Origin: OPU3-GD-OMZ sp964515235
GTDB taxonomy: Bacteria; Pseudomonadota; Gammaproteobacteria; Methylococcales; Methylomonadaceae
Assembly (NCBI GenBank): GCA_964515235.1
Contig: CAZEVO010000012.1
Location: 1-51,217 of the forward strand
DNA: 51,217 nt
Reading direction: 5' to 3'
Part shown: in pieces, positions 17,012 to 26,273 of the stretch
How positions within the stretch are numbered: position 1 is the first letter of the stretch
How the letters are laid out: the number at the start of each line of letters is the position of its first letter
The notes under the pieces: model-generated
Told to the model about the DNA's origin: nothing
Database searches by the model: none
The model's input: only the letters and a program-made list of their open reading frames with translations
Translations under genes and position numbers: made by a program

Positions 17012-17455
17012 ATGGATATTAGAAAAATAAAAAAATTAATTGAAATAATTGAAGAGTCCGATATTGCTGAATTTGAGATTACCGAAGGTGAGGAATCGAT
17101 TCGCATCAGTCGTTATTCAGATAAAGCTATGGTGGCCGCACCTGTTCCGGTCGCGCCGATAGCTGCTGCACCCGTAATAGAAGAGAGTTCAACAAAGCCG
17201 CCTTCAGCTGAAGAGCATGAAGGTCATATTGTGACCTCGCCAATGGTAGGAACTTTCTACGCTTCAGCGTCTCCAGGGTCGAAAGTTTTTGTGAGTGTAG
17301 GACAGAAAGTTGGCGAAGGTGACACGCTGTGTATTATTGAAGCGATGAAAATATTGAACCAAATTGAAGCAGAGACCAGTGGTACGATTACTAAGATTTT
17401 GGTTGAAAATGCACAGGCTGTTGAATATGGCCAGCCACTTTTTGTAATTGAATAA
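17012..17455 (+). CDS. accB: Biotin carboxyl carrier protein of acetyl-CoA carboxylase
   Basis: BCCP carries the carboxyl group between biotin carboxylase and the transferase in the first step of fatty-acid synthesis. The 147-aa protein has an N-terminal helical part (IRKIKKLIEIIEESDIAEFE), an Ala/Pro-rich linker (about 48-75) and a biotinyl domain. The biotin is attached to Lys113 in IIEAMKILNQIE, and the protruding thumb is visible as SPMVGTFYASASPG. It is 39 bp before accC in the same operon. Confidence 0.96.
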   Translation: MDIRKIKKLIEIIEESDIAEFEITEGEESIRISRYSDKAMVAAPVPVAPIAAAPVIEESSTKPPSAEEHEGHIVTSPMVGTFYASASPGSKVFVSVGQKVGEGDTLCIIEAMKILNQIEAETSGTITKILVENAQAVEYGQPLFVIE

Positions 17456-17494
17456 CAGGTGTTTTTTAACAACCGTATTTAAGTAGATAAAAAA

Positions 17495-18835
17495 ATGTTT
17501 GATAAAATCGTTATTGCTAATCGGGGCGAAATTGCGCTACGAATTTTACGTGCCTGCCGTGAGTTAGGCGTTAAGGTGGTTGCTGTTTATTCTGAAGCAG
17601 ACCGAAATTTAAAACATGTCCGGTTAGCCGATGAATCTGTCTGCATTGGTCCTGCGCCATCTAGTGAAAGTTATTTAAATATTCCTGCACTAATTAGTGC
17701 AGCTGAGGTGACTGATGCAGAAGCTATTCACCCGGGATATGGTTTTTTATCTGAAAATGCAGCATTTTCAGATAAAGTAAAACAAAGTGGCTTTGTTTTT
17801 ATTGGGCCTGATGGCAAAACCATTCGTCGCATGGGTGATAAGATTGAAGCTAAGCGTGCTATGCAAGAGGCTAATATTCCTTGTGTTCCTGGAAATGGCG
17901 ATCCTTTAACTGATGACTCTGAAGCGAACTTAAAAATGGCGCGGGAGATTGGTTATCCCGTCATTATTAAGGCGGCAGGTGGTGGTGGTGGTCGTGGTAT
18001 GCGTACAGTCCATACCGAAGCCTCACTAATAAATGCTATTTTGTTAACTAAAACTGAAGCAGGTTCAGTGTTTGGTAATGATACGGTCTATATGGAAAAA
18101 TTTCTTGAAGACCCGCGGCATATTGAGTTTCAGGTTTTAGCGGATATGCATGGCAATGCTATTCATCTTGGTGAGCGTGATTGTTCAATGCAACGGCGTC
18201 ATCAAAAAGTCGTGGAGGAAGCGCCAGCACCCGGAATTACAGAAGATCAACGTAAAATGATGGGGGAGCGTTGTGCTAATGCCTGTATTGAGATTGGCTA
18301 CCATGGCGCAGGGACTTTTGAATTTTTGTACGAAAAAGGTGAATTCTTTTTTATTGAAATGAATACCCGCATTCAGGTTGAGCACCCCGTGACTGAAATG
18401 ATCACTGGTGTTGATCTTGTTAAAGAGCAGTTGCGTATTGCAGCCGGTGAAAAATTATCGATAACCCAAGATGAGGTTAGGTTAACTGGCCATGCCATTG
18501 AGTGTCGTCTCAATGCTGAAGACCCTAAAACTTTTATGCCTTGCCCCGGTACTATTGATACGCTTCATTTTCCGGGTGGTCCTGGTATTCGTTGTGAAAC
18601 GCATCTATATAATGGTTATACGGTTCCACCGCATTATGATTCGATGATTGGCAAATTGATTGCCCATGGTGAAGACAGGCAAAGTGCTATTTTTAGAATG
18701 CGGACTGCTTTGGAAGAAATGATTGTAGGTGGAATTAAAACAAACATACCTTTACAACGGGAAATTTTGGCAGATAATGCTTTTGTCGTTGGTTCTCAAA
18801 ACATTCACTATTTAGAAAAAAAATTAGGAATGTAA
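17495..18835 (+). CDS. accC: Biotin carboxylase subunit of acetyl-CoA carboxylase
   Basis: AccC carboxylates the biotin of AccB using ATP and bicarbonate. The 446-aa protein begins IVIANRGEIALRILRACREL. It has the ATP-grasp glycine loop KAAGGGGGRGMR, the ERDCSMQRRHQKVVEEAPAP segment and FIEMNTRIQVEHPVTE with catalytic residues. The C-terminal GGIKTN...LPL-type region is intact as well. Length matches the family. Confidence 0.97.
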   Translation: MFDKIVIANRGEIALRILRACRELGVKVVAVYSEADRNLKHVRLADESVCIGPAPSSESYLNIPALISAAEVTDAEAIHPGYGFLSENAAFSDKVKQSGFVFIGPDGKTIRRMGDKIEAKRAMQEANIPCVPGNGDPLTDDSEANLKMAREIGYPVIIKAAGGGGGRGMRTVHTEASLINAILLTKTEAGSVFGNDTVYMEKFLEDPRHIEFQVLADMHGNAIHLGERDCSMQRRHQKVVEEAPAPGITEDQRKMMGERCANACIEIGYHGAGTFEFLYEKGEFFFIEMNTRIQVEHPVTEMITGVDLVKEQLRIAAGEKLSITQDEVRLTGHAIECRLNAEDPKTFMPCPGTIDTLHFPGGPGIRCETHLYNGYTVPPHYDSMIGKLIAHGEDRQSAIFRMRTALEEMIVGGIKTNIPLQREILADNAFVVGSQNIHYLEKKLGM

Positions 18836-18906
18836 CACAATTCCCTTTATTGTTCGCATGAGTGAATAATTTGTTCTACGCGGTTCATTCTATGTGAGGT
18901 GTTTTC

Positions 18907-19785
18907 ATGAGTTGGAAACAGTTATCTGTAACTACAGATAAGCAGTTTGCCTTGGTCTTATCGGATCTTTTTAGTCAGTTTGGTGCCGTCTCTGTTACTT
19001 ATTTAGACGCGCTTGATGAGGCTATTTATGAGCCCGGTTTGGGGGAAGAAAAAATATGGGAGCAAACGCGAGTGGTTGCGCTGTTCGATATGTCTGTTCA
19101 TGCAGAGATATTAGAATTCTTGGTCAGTCAAAAATTCCCTGATCTTTTATTACAAGATTGGCAACTTGATATTTTACCGGATCAAGATTGGGAGCGGGCT
19201 TGGATGGTGCATTTTAAGCCGATGTTATTTGGTGAAAAGTTGTGGGTTTGTCCTAGTGGTTCTGAGCAAGAGTCACCTGAAACAGTGTGTATGACTTTAG
19301 ACCCTGGGCTTGCCTTTGGGACGGGCACCCATGCTACCACAGCCTTATGTTTAGAATGGTTGGCGCGCTATGATTTAAAGGGCAAAATGGTTGTTGATTA
19401 TGGTTGTGGCTCAGGTATTTTAGCGATTGGGAGTGCGCTGTTAGGTGCCAGCAGTGTTTCTGCAGTGGATATTGACCCACAAGCAATTATCGCAACGCAA
19501 GACAATGCAGCTAAAAATAATATTGATGCGAAAATAGATTGCTATTTACCTGACGATTGCCCTGCGCTTCAGGCTGATATTGTTGTCGCTAACATCCTAG
19601 CAAATCCTTTGATTGAGATGGTCGGGTCGATTTCTGCTTTATTAAAGCCGGGTGGTCAGTTAGTGCTTTCCGGTATTTTAAGCGAGCAGGCTAACAGTGT
19701 AATGAGATCCTATCAGCCGTTTTATAACCTACAAGATCCAGTAGTTCAAGATGGTTGGTGTCGTATTGTAGGAATTAAGTTTTAG
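18907..19785 (+). CDS. prmA: Ribosomal protein L11 methyltransferase
   Basis: PrmA trimethylates ribosomal protein L11 using S-adenosylmethionine. The 292-aa protein has the N-terminal L11-recognition domain and the conserved DQDWERAWMVHFKP. PGLAFGTGTHATTALCLEWL is followed by the SAM-binding loop VVDYGCGSGILAIGSALLGA and the IVVANILANPLIEM motif. It is 71 bp after accC, often its neighbour in proteobacteria. The stop codon overlaps the stop of the convergent thioredoxin gene by 4 bp. Confidence 0.96.
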   Translation: MSWKQLSVTTDKQFALVLSDLFSQFGAVSVTYLDALDEAIYEPGLGEEKIWEQTRVVALFDMSVHAEILEFLVSQKFPDLLLQDWQLDILPDQDWERAWMVHFKPMLFGEKLWVCPSGSEQESPETVCMTLDPGLAFGTGTHATTALCLEWLARYDLKGKMVVDYGCGSGILAIGSALLGASSVSAVDIDPQAIIATQDNAAKNNIDAKIDCYLPDDCPALQADIVVANILANPLIEMVGSISALLKPGGQLVLSGILSEQANSVMRSYQPFYNLQDPVVQDGWCRIVGIKF

Positions 19786-20300
19786 TCTGAGCGAATTAAG
19801 TTTTGTAATTCTAATAATGAGATCTCACCAGCATGAGATTTTTGGATTATGCCATGTTCATTAATAAAAACAGTGAAAGGCACGGCATTGGCATGGTTTC
19901 CCATTGCTTTGGAAAGGATAATTCCATCATCACCTGCAATTAAAACAGGAAAGTTGATTGCATAATCTTCTAGAAAAGACTCAACGGATAACTTATCTTC
20001 AATAGCAATGCTGATAACCTGTAGATTGTCAGAAGTTGATTTCTTTTGCAGTGCGATGAAGGCGGGAATTTCTTTGCGACATGGTGGGCACCATGTCGCC
20101 CAGAAATTGACGATCCTTTTTTTTCCGCTCCAGTCAGCGAGTGAGCGTGGTGTATCTGATAAGTCCGGAAGGGCTATTTTTGTGAGTGGAGCTGTTGTTT
20201 CAGGAGCAGGTGAAGAAAAAAATTTTTGGCTCATAAAGCCTAGTGAGAGTGCCAAAATTGCTAGGCTCAATAAGCCTAAGCGGGAGTGAGGTAAGGGCAT
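19782..20300 (-). CDS. TlpA/ResA-like membrane-anchored thioredoxin
   Basis: The 172-aa protein has an N-terminal membrane anchor (about 9-26) and a periplasmic thioredoxin fold of the TlpA/ResA/AhpC type. The redox centre is Cys71-Cys74 in WATWCPPCRKE. The cis-Pro region lies at AVPFTVFI. Such proteins usually act as thiol reductants for cytochrome c maturation or other periplasmic clients. The ATG directly follows the dsbD stop (TAAATG), so the two are surely co-transcribed. DsbD would be its likely electron donor. The exact client is not visible. Confidence 0.88.
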   Translation of the reverse strand: MPLPHSRLGLLSLAILALSLGFMSQKFFSSPAPETTAPLTKIALPDLSDTPRSLADWSGKKRIVNFWATWCPPCRKEIPAFIALQKKSTSDNLQVISIAIEDKLSVESFLEDYAINFPVLIAGDDGIILSKAMGNHANAVPFTVFINEHGIIQKSHAGEISLLELQNLIRSD

Positions 20301-22085
20301 TTATTGAGTTTTTATAATATGTTCTAGGAAGTCATCGGCGGCTTTGTAGCCAACTAGGCGTAAATGTTCTTGTTCCATTTTATTGGTATCAAAAAATAAT
20401 ATGGCAGGGGGGCCAATCAGATTAAAGTGTTTTAACAAAGCATTGTCATCCACTGTCATTCGGGTTACATCTGCTTGTAACAACATGAATTGAGAAAGTT
20501 CTTTTTGTACCGTGTTATTTGAGAACGTATAGGTCTCCATTTCTTTACATGAAATGCACCAGTCAGCATAGAAATCCAACATAACCGGTTGTTGCTGTTG
20601 TTGTGCCTGAGATAGTTTTAGATTCAGATCCTCTAGGGAAGTGATGCGCTCAAATTTTAGAGTGTGCTCGGTCGCTTTTGTCGTTTGACTAAAATGATTT
20701 AATGGTTGTAAAGGATTCGTGCCTCCTGTTGCAAACCCGATGATTAGGATAATGCCGTAAACAAGCATGATTAAACCAAGGCCTTTCCATAGTTTTTTCC
20801 AGCCGTTATTTGAGTCTGGTAGGGGTTCTATTGCATTCATGTAAATGGCTGGAATAATTAGTAGGCAAGCCCAGACGATCATCATGAGGGGCGCAGGGAG
20901 AATTCGGTCTAGCATCCAAGCTGCAACAGCGAGCATAACAACACCGAAAATGCTTTTTGTGGTATTTAACCATGCGCCAGCTCTAGGTAATAAAGAGCCT
21001 GCTGATGCGCCAATCGCAAGTAGTGGCATGCCCATGCCAAGTCCCATCAAAAAGAGTGCTGACCCGCCAAGTAGAACATCACCGGTTTGACCAATATAAA
21101 TTAAAGCGCCGGCCAGTGGCGCAGCAACACAGGGGCCGACAACCAGTGCAGATAATGCGCCCATAATAGCAGCGCTGATAATACCCTGATTTTTTTGTTG
21201 ATTGCTGGCATTATTCAGGCGGTTTTGTAATGATTGCGGTAACTCAAGGTTATAAAAGCCAAACATGGATAGCGACAGAAGAATGAAAAGTCCACTAAAC
21301 GAGGCAATAATCCAGGGTTGTTGTAATTCCGCCTGTAGATTACTGCCAAATAGTGCGGCTAAAATGCCAAATGCAGTATATGCAACGGCTCCAGCCAAGA
21401 CATAACTTAAAGATAAGATAAAGCCTCGCCATGCAGTGACGGGACCTTTCTGTCCGACAATGATGCCTGAAAGAATTGGGATCATTGGGAAAATGCAAGG
21501 GGTAAAGGCTAGCAGGAGTCCAAAGCCAAAAAAGCTTGCTAATATTAGCCCATAGCTTTTCTCGCTTAAATTCTGAGCAATTTGGTCTTGTTCAGAATAA
21601 CTGTTTGGTTTTGTAGTAATCGTTTTTCTGGTCTTATTGGCTGGAATGAGGCTTGGTTCTATAGCAATAGTTTTGCTCATAGGCGGATAGCAAACACCAA
21701 CCTCGGCGCACCCTTGAAAGCCTGCTTTCAATTCAAAAGGAACCGGAGGGGTTATGGATTGTTCAATCGGGATGGAGAAACTAAGTGCATTATGGAATAT
21801 TTCAACCTCACCAAAGGCTTCATCTGATTTGGGCGTGCCATGTGGGATTTTGTAAGAGCCTAAGGTAACATTTTTGGGATTGGCAATAGTTAGCGTTATT
21901 TTTTCTCGGTAGAGGTAGTATCCTTCAGCAATTTGCCAATTAACTTCGACTGTATTGTTGTCTAATGGCCGCGCATGAAATTTAAATGCTTGATCTGGTG
22001 GAAGCAGGTCGTTATTGGTAAGGGCATAGGCTTGTTGGCATCCTATGGTGATTAGGAGTAGTCCCCAGAATTTTATGAAAGGCAT
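20301..22085 (-). CDS. dsbD: Thiol:disulfide interchange protein DsbD
   Basis: DsbD moves electrons from cytoplasmic thioredoxin across the inner membrane to periplasmic thiol reductases. The 594-aa protein has a signal peptide (cleavage near QQAYA) and a periplasmic alpha domain with its Cys pair (Cys126 and Cys132 in GCAEVGVCYPP). Eight membrane helices carry the redox Cys in FTPCIFPMIP and VGPCVAAPLAG. The C-terminal thioredoxin domain has DWCISCKEM. All three Cys pairs are present. It overlaps cutA by 13 bp, as in the cutA-dsbD order of enterobacteria. Confidence 0.96.
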   Translation of the reverse strand: MPFIKFWGLLLITIGCQQAYALTNNDLLPPDQAFKFHARPLDNNTVEVNWQIAEGYYLYREKITLTIANPKNVTLGSYKIPHGTPKSDEAFGEVEIFHNALSFSIPIEQSITPPVPFELKAGFQGCAEVGVCYPPMSKTIAIEPSLIPANKTRKTITTKPNSYSEQDQIAQNLSEKSYGLILASFFGFGLLLAFTPCIFPMIPILSGIIVGQKGPVTAWRGFILSLSYVLAGAVAYTAFGILAALFGSNLQAELQQPWIIASFSGLFILLSLSMFGFYNLELPQSLQNRLNNASNQQKNQGIISAAIMGALSALVVGPCVAAPLAGALIYIGQTGDVLLGGSALFLMGLGMGMPLLAIGASAGSLLPRAGAWLNTTKSIFGVVMLAVAAWMLDRILPAPLMMIVWACLLIIPAIYMNAIEPLPDSNNGWKKLWKGLGLIMLVYGIILIIGFATGGTNPLQPLNHFSQTTKATEHTLKFERITSLEDLNLKLSQAQQQQQPVMLDFYADWCISCKEMETYTFSNNTVQKELSQFMLLQADVTRMTVDDNALLKHFNLIGPPAILFFDTNKMEQEHLRLVGYKAADDFLEHIIKTQ

Positions 22086-22393
22086 GAGTGAATCCAGTTA
22101 AGATAATCAGGGTGACCCTGTTGTACTGACGAGGCAATTATTTCGGGTACATCGTAGGGGTGGTTAGTGAGAATAATATCCTCAATATCCGGGTAATGTG
22201 TCTGGTCAGTTTTAATTAATAATAAGTGTTCTTGGTCGGTAATGACTTTGCCTTGCCAGCGATAAATAGATGTGATGTTGGGTACAATATTGGCGCAGGC
22301 GGCAAGTTCTTTTTCAATGACGATTGTAGCTATTTTTTCTGCGACGTCTTTGTTGGGGCAGGTGCAATAGATGATTAGAAAATTGGTGGGCAT
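22073..22393 (-). CDS. cutA: Divalent-cation tolerance protein CutA
   Basis: CutA forms a very stable trimer and has been linked to copper tolerance, though its role is unsettled. The 106-aa protein has IIYCTCPNKDVAEKIA, ELAACANIVPNITSIYRWQGK and the C-terminal HPYDVPEIIA motif, all conserved in the family. It leads cutA-dsbD-tlpA; its last codons overlap dsbD. Confidence 0.95.
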   Translation of the reverse strand: MPTNFLIIYCTCPNKDVAEKIATIVIEKELAACANIVPNITSIYRWQGKVITDQEHLLLIKTDQTHYPDIEDIILTNHPYDVPEIIASSVQQGHPDYLNWIHSCLS

Positions 22394-22497
22394 CAGTCGA
22401 CTAAATAAAAAATATTCAACTGTCTATTATAAGGTGTTAGGGTGTATAAGAATCAAGAATTTTTTAGTTGTATTAAATTATAAGTGAGATAAGCGTC

Positions 22498-22953
22498 ATG
22501 AACCCCCTGAGAATTATGTTTTTAATATTTTTAATCATCCCTTTCCTAGAAATTTATTTATTACTGAAAATGGGTGGTTTAATTGGGGTGTTTCCCACCG
22601 TATTATTAGTCGTCTTTACGGCTGTTTTAGGTGCGTGGATGTTGCGTCAACAAGGCTTTGAAACATGGCAACGTTTTCAACAAGGAATGGCAAAAGGAAA
22701 AGTTCCTGCGGTAGAAATGTTAGAAGGTCCTGTTTTGCTTGTTGGGGGCGCTTTTTTGTTAACGCCCGGTTTTTTTACAGATATTGTCGGCTTTGTTTGT
22801 TTGATCCCGTTTACTCGTAGAAAGCTAGTTACTTATTTGATTGAGCGGCAATTAGTGGTTATGGCTGGCGGTGGACCGTTTCAACCGCAAGGGCAGACAC
22901 GGCCTAAAGATGATAATGTCATTGAAGGGGAGTATAAGAAAGGTGACGAGTAG
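22498..22953 (+). CDS. fxsA: FxsA family membrane protein
   Basis: FxsA is a cytoplasmic membrane protein; overproduction relieves F-plasmid exclusion of phage T7 in E. coli, but its normal role is unknown. The 151-aa protein shows the family pattern: IPFLEIYLLLKMGGLIG, then VFTAVLGAWMLRQQG, a helix pair around LLVGGAFLLTPGFFTDIVGF, and a polar tail ending in DDNVIEGEYKK. It is monocistronic, followed by an inverted repeat. Confidence 0.92.
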   Translation: MNPLRIMFLIFLIIPFLEIYLLLKMGGLIGVFPTVLLVVFTAVLGAWMLRQQGFETWQRFQQGMAKGKVPAVEMLEGPVLLVGGAFLLTPGFFTDIVGFVCLIPFTRRKLVTYLIERQLVVMAGGGPFQPQGQTRPKDDNVIEGEYKKGDE

Positions 22954-22960
22954 AATATAG

Positions 22961-23013
22961 AAAGGTAGTCAGGGAAGCATTAAAAATACTTATTAGGCGG
23001 CCGGACTACCTTT
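22961..23013 (+). terminator. Long inverted repeat downstream of fxsA
   Basis: AAAGGTAGTC (22961-22970) and GACTACCTTT (23004-23013) are perfect 10-bp reverse complements around a 33-nt loop, 8 bp after the fxsA stop and about 25 bp before the end of the convergent DUF2892 gene. The loop is too long and the T-run too short for a textbook terminator, but the position suits transcript-end formation on both strands. Confidence 0.4.
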
Positions 23014-23037
23014 ATTAATGACCGGCATGACGGACTG

Positions 23038-23259
23038 TTAAGTGTCAGAATCTGTAGAATTTTTCCCCAAAGCAGAATAAGCAGGACACCAGCCGTTATA
23101 ACCGGTAGCGATGAGTACGAGTGCTAATATTAATAAAAAAACCTTAGCGAATATTATTGAAATTAGGAAAAGTAGGCTGCCAGCAATAAGGCGTATTTTT
23201 TTCTCTTTTGCGCCGAGATTCATTTCAGGTTTAATCAACTGCTTATAGTCAAAGTTCAT
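23038..23259 (-). CDS. Small DUF2892 membrane protein
   Basis: The 73-aa protein has a polar start with GAKEKKIRLIAG and a hydrophobic hairpin (about 26-53). The closing ATGYNGWCPAYSALGKN matches the GWCPLYxLLG tail of DUF2892 (YgaP-type) membrane domains. These are found alone or fused to rhodanese domains; the function is unknown. A good SD (GAGGTAA) precedes the ATG. It is monocistronic and divergent from uvrD. Confidence 0.8.
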   Translation of the reverse strand: MNFDYKQLIKPEMNLGAKEKKIRLIAGSLLFLISIIFAKVFLLILALVLIATGYNGWCPAYSALGKNSTDSDT

Positions 23260-23370
23260 AATTAAATTACCTCGTTGTTATCATGTCTAGTACAGTGTTT
23301 TTGTTAGAATACGCTGAATTGTCATAAAAATATACTGCCATGCAGATTTTACATAGGAAAAATAGCCTGA

Positions 23371-25539
23371 ATGGATGTTACTCATATAATTGAATCATTA
23401 AATGATGCGCAACGCGAGGCAGTTACTGCGCCATCTCAGTCAATGCTTGTATTAGCTGGGGCGGGCAGTGGTAAAACACGTGTATTGGTGCATCGTATTG
23501 CTTGGATGATTAAGGTTCAAGACCTTTCGCCCCAGAGTATTTTAGCCGTGACTTTTACTAACAAGGCGGCAACTGAAATGCGAGGGCGTATTGAGACATT
23601 ACTGGATTATTCGGCTCAAGGGATGTGGGTGGGAACATTTCATGGGTTAGCGCATCGTCTACTTAGACGTCATGCGCATGAGGCATCTCTGCCAGAGGCT
23701 TTTCAAGTGCTCGACTCAGATGACCAGTTAAGAATGATTAAGCGGCTATTAAAGGCCATGGGATTAGATGAGGCGCGCTGGCCTCCACGGCAAGTCCAAG
23801 GCTTTATTAATGGACAAAAAGAAGAAGGGCGACGGGCTGATCATATTTTAGAAGGTGGGGATTTATATCAGCGCCAAATGTTAACGCTTTATCGTGAATA
23901 TGAACGAAGTTGTATGCGTTCAGGTTTGGTAGATTTTGCAGAGCTGTTGCTCCGCGCACATGAGTTGTTGCGCGATAATGAACAATTATTGCAATTTTAT
24001 AAACAGCAGTTTTTACACGTGCATGTGGATGAATTCCAAGATACTAATACGATTCAATATGCTTGGTTACGTTTATTGACTGAAGGTAAAGATAATTTAT
24101 TTGTTGTGGGTGATGATGATCAATCTATTTATGGTTGGCGCGGAGCTAAAGTAGAGAATATTTACAGTTTTCAATCAGATTATCCCAATCATCAGGTTGT
24201 AAGATTAGAGCAAAATTATCGTTCAACAGCGAATATTCTTAATGCAGCTAATGCCTTGATTGTTAATAATCAGGGGCGCATGGGCAAAGAGCTATGGACT
24301 GATGACGGTGATGGAGAACCCATTTCCTTGTATGCAGCATTTAATGAGCAAGATGAAGCCTATTTTGTGGTTGAGCGTATTAAGAAATGGGTGGAATTAG
24401 GGGGGTTACGCTCTGAGATCGCTATTTTATATCGCTCAAATGTTCAATCTCGATTATTTGAAGAGCGGTTAATGTCTGGTGGGATTCCTTACCGGGTTTA
24501 TGGTGGTTTACGGTTTTTTGAACGTGCCGAAATTAAGAATGCACTGGCGTATTTACATTTAATAACTAATGCAACTAATGATTCCGCATTTGAGCGTGTT
24601 ATTAATATCCCTAATCGTGGTATTGGCCCTAAGACGATCGAAGACCTTCGCCGTGTGGCACGTGATGAACAAGTTTCATTATGGCAGGCTGCAAATCAAT
24701 TGGTCGTATCGGGTGTAATCACAGCAAGAACAGAGCGGGTTCTGAGAAGTTTTATTGATGTCATTAACAACTTGGCTGAGCATGCGGAAGGGCTGGCATT
24801 GTTTGAAAAAGTACAAATTGTTGTCGAGCAGACGGGCTTGATTGACTTTCATAAAAAAGAAAAAGGGGAGAAGGGTGAGGCGCGGGTTGAAAATTTACAA
24901 GAACTCGTGAATGCGGCGCGTCAATTTGATTATGAAGAAGATAATGCCGAAGGGCTTAACGAACTAGATTTGTTTTTGGCTCATGCGGCTCTAGAATCGG
25001 GTGAAACACAGGGCGACCAGTATGATGATTGTGTTCAGTTGATGACCTTGCATTCAGCTAAGGGGCTGGAGTTTAAATTAGTTTTTATTGTTGGTATTGA
25101 AGAAGGTTTATTTCCCTCGCCGCGATCGATCGAAGATCCTGCACGTCTAGAGGAAGAGCGTCGTCTTTGTTATGTAGGAATCACAAGAGCGATGCAAATT
25201 TTGTATTTGAGTTATGCGGAATCTAGGCGCATATACGGGCGTGATACCTATCCTAAGTGTTCTCGTTTTATTAAAGAAATACCGAGTAATAAAATTCAGG
25301 AAATTCGAATGGGTGCCACGATTAGTCGGCCGGTTTCACAGACCAAGTCAGGGTATTCACTGGGGCAGAAAAAGATGTCTTTTGAGTTAGGGCAGCGTGT
25401 CAGTCATGTGAAATTTGGTGAGGGTATCGTACTGCAGGTAGAGGGAGAAGGCGCGCAGGAGCGGGTTCAGGTTAATTTCACATCGGTTGGTATGAAATGG
25501 TTAATGCTAGCGTATGCAAAATTAGAAGCGATTGGTTAA
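23371..25539 (+). CDS. uvrD: DNA helicase II UvrD
   Basis: This 3'-5' superfamily-1 helicase acts in nucleotide-excision and mismatch repair. The 722-aa protein has the Q motif LNDAQREAV, Walker A AGAGSGKTR (Gly30-Lys36 region), TFTNKAA, the DEFQDTN box, GDDDQSIYGWRGA, QNYRST, TLHSAKGLEF and CYVGITRA. The C-terminal extension ends with a SVGMKWLMLAYAKLE segment like UvrD rather than Rep. Length is standard. It is a single-gene unit. Confidence 0.96.
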   Translation: MDVTHIIESLNDAQREAVTAPSQSMLVLAGAGSGKTRVLVHRIAWMIKVQDLSPQSILAVTFTNKAATEMRGRIETLLDYSAQGMWVGTFHGLAHRLLRRHAHEASLPEAFQVLDSDDQLRMIKRLLKAMGLDEARWPPRQVQGFINGQKEEGRRADHILEGGDLYQRQMLTLYREYERSCMRSGLVDFAELLLRAHELLRDNEQLLQFYKQQFLHVHVDEFQDTNTIQYAWLRLLTEGKDNLFVVGDDDQSIYGWRGAKVENIYSFQSDYPNHQVVRLEQNYRSTANILNAANALIVNNQGRMGKELWTDDGDGEPISLYAAFNEQDEAYFVVERIKKWVELGGLRSEIAILYRSNVQSRLFEERLMSGGIPYRVYGGLRFFERAEIKNALAYLHLITNATNDSAFERVINIPNRGIGPKTIEDLRRVARDEQVSLWQAANQLVVSGVITARTERVLRSFIDVINNLAEHAEGLALFEKVQIVVEQTGLIDFHKKEKGEKGEARVENLQELVNAARQFDYEEDNAEGLNELDLFLAHAALESGETQGDQYDDCVQLMTLHSAKGLEFKLVFIVGIEEGLFPSPRSIEDPARLEEERRLCYVGITRAMQILYLSYAESRRIYGRDTYPKCSRFIKEIPSNKIQEIRMGATISRPVSQTKSGYSLGQKKMSFELGQRVSHVKFGEGIVLQVEGEGAQERVQVNFTSVGMKWLMLAYAKLEAIG

Positions 25540-25830
25540 GTTGATTTTTGTGTGTTGTGTTTTTTAAAGGAATAGAGCTATCGGGGTGAGTCGCCTTAAA
25601 GTGTGCCTAGAGTTTTGAGAAAGTTTTTTGTCTATTTTAGTTTTTCTAATTAATAAAATGTTGCACTGGTTGTAAATGATTTAACAAGAATATTGTCAAA
25701 TCTTTAGACTTTTCTCAAAGGATTAAGCGGGTCGGTACCTATCATTAATTATTCTTATCGGGTACTGCCAGGGCAGGTGTTTTCTGCGGCTGGCAGCACA
25801 GCTTAAGTCATATTAGTATCTTAAGTGGTC
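25540..25830. other. Non-coding intergenic region with nested stem-loops
   Basis: About 320 bp after uvrD hold no gene I can support. A strong nested hairpin sits at 25765-25796: CTGCCAG pairs with CTGGCAG, and inside it GCAG pairs with CTGC around a 7-nt loop. A further pair, TTTGAGAAA (25614-25622) and TTTCTCAAA (25711-25719), could fold the upstream half. Two CTTAAG sites lie at 25802-25807 and 25820-25825. The region could carry a small RNA or only the 3' ends of the flanking transcripts; sequence alone does not decide. Confidence 0.4.
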
Positions 25831-25862
25831 AAAATAAAAAACCAGATACCAATGGGTATTTG
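25831..25862 (-). terminator. Intrinsic terminator of the two-lipoprotein operon
   Basis: Read on the minus strand, CAAATACC pairs with GGTATCTG (one A-C mismatch) around the loop CATT. Six T residues and a further T-rich stretch follow at once. It begins directly after the stop codon at 25863. Confidence 0.7.
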
Positions 25863-26252
25863 TTACATCCGGACAAAACAGCGGTTTTCAGCAAATTTCT
25901 TAGCATCTTTAAGTTTTTTACGCAGTTTCTTGGCGTTTTCAGGGTCTCGGAAAATACCTCCATTTTCACCTGGTGTCCGGCGCATGAAGGTAAAAGTTAA
26001 CGCTTGATCATATTCTTCATATGTCATTTGACTGGCTATTTTGTCGATACTACAAATACAGGGGTACAACGTTTCATAGCGTAGCCCACCTTCTTGCTCT
26101 ATACATTGCAATACAAATTCAACACGAGTTTGGGTTGGAAAGTCGTTAATGACTTGAGGTTTCGGCTGAGGTGGTCGGTTGCCCGTCAATATGCATCCGT
26201 TTAATAATAAAAAAACTAAAAAGAAGCATGATTTAAGAAGTGATGTTTTCAT
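25863..26252 (-). CDS. Cysteine-containing outer-envelope lipoprotein, unknown
   Basis: I do not recognise a named family. The 129-aa protein has a lipoprotein signal (FLVFLLLNGC, lipidated Cys20), a short Pro-rich linker (RPPQPKPQ) and a compact mature part. That part has four more cysteines: Cys50, Cys65 and Cys67 (PCICSID) and Cys125. Conserved-looking features are TRVEFVLQC, YPCICSIDKIASQM, TPGENGGIFRDP and a basic C-terminal helix. Four periplasmic cysteines suggest two disulfides or a metal or haem partner. It lies 21 bp after the DUF302 gene on the same strand and ends in a terminator. Similar proteins may occur in other methylotrophs; that is memory, not evidence. Confidence 0.75.
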   Translation of the reverse strand: MKTSLLKSCFFLVFLLLNGCILTGNRPPQPKPQVINDFPTQTRVEFVLQCIEQEGGLRYETLYPCICSIDKIASQMTYEEYDQALTFTFMRRTPGENGGIFRDPENAKKLRKKLKDAKKFAENRCFVRM

Positions 26253-26273
26253 GGTAAGTCCTAAGGTAGTGTG

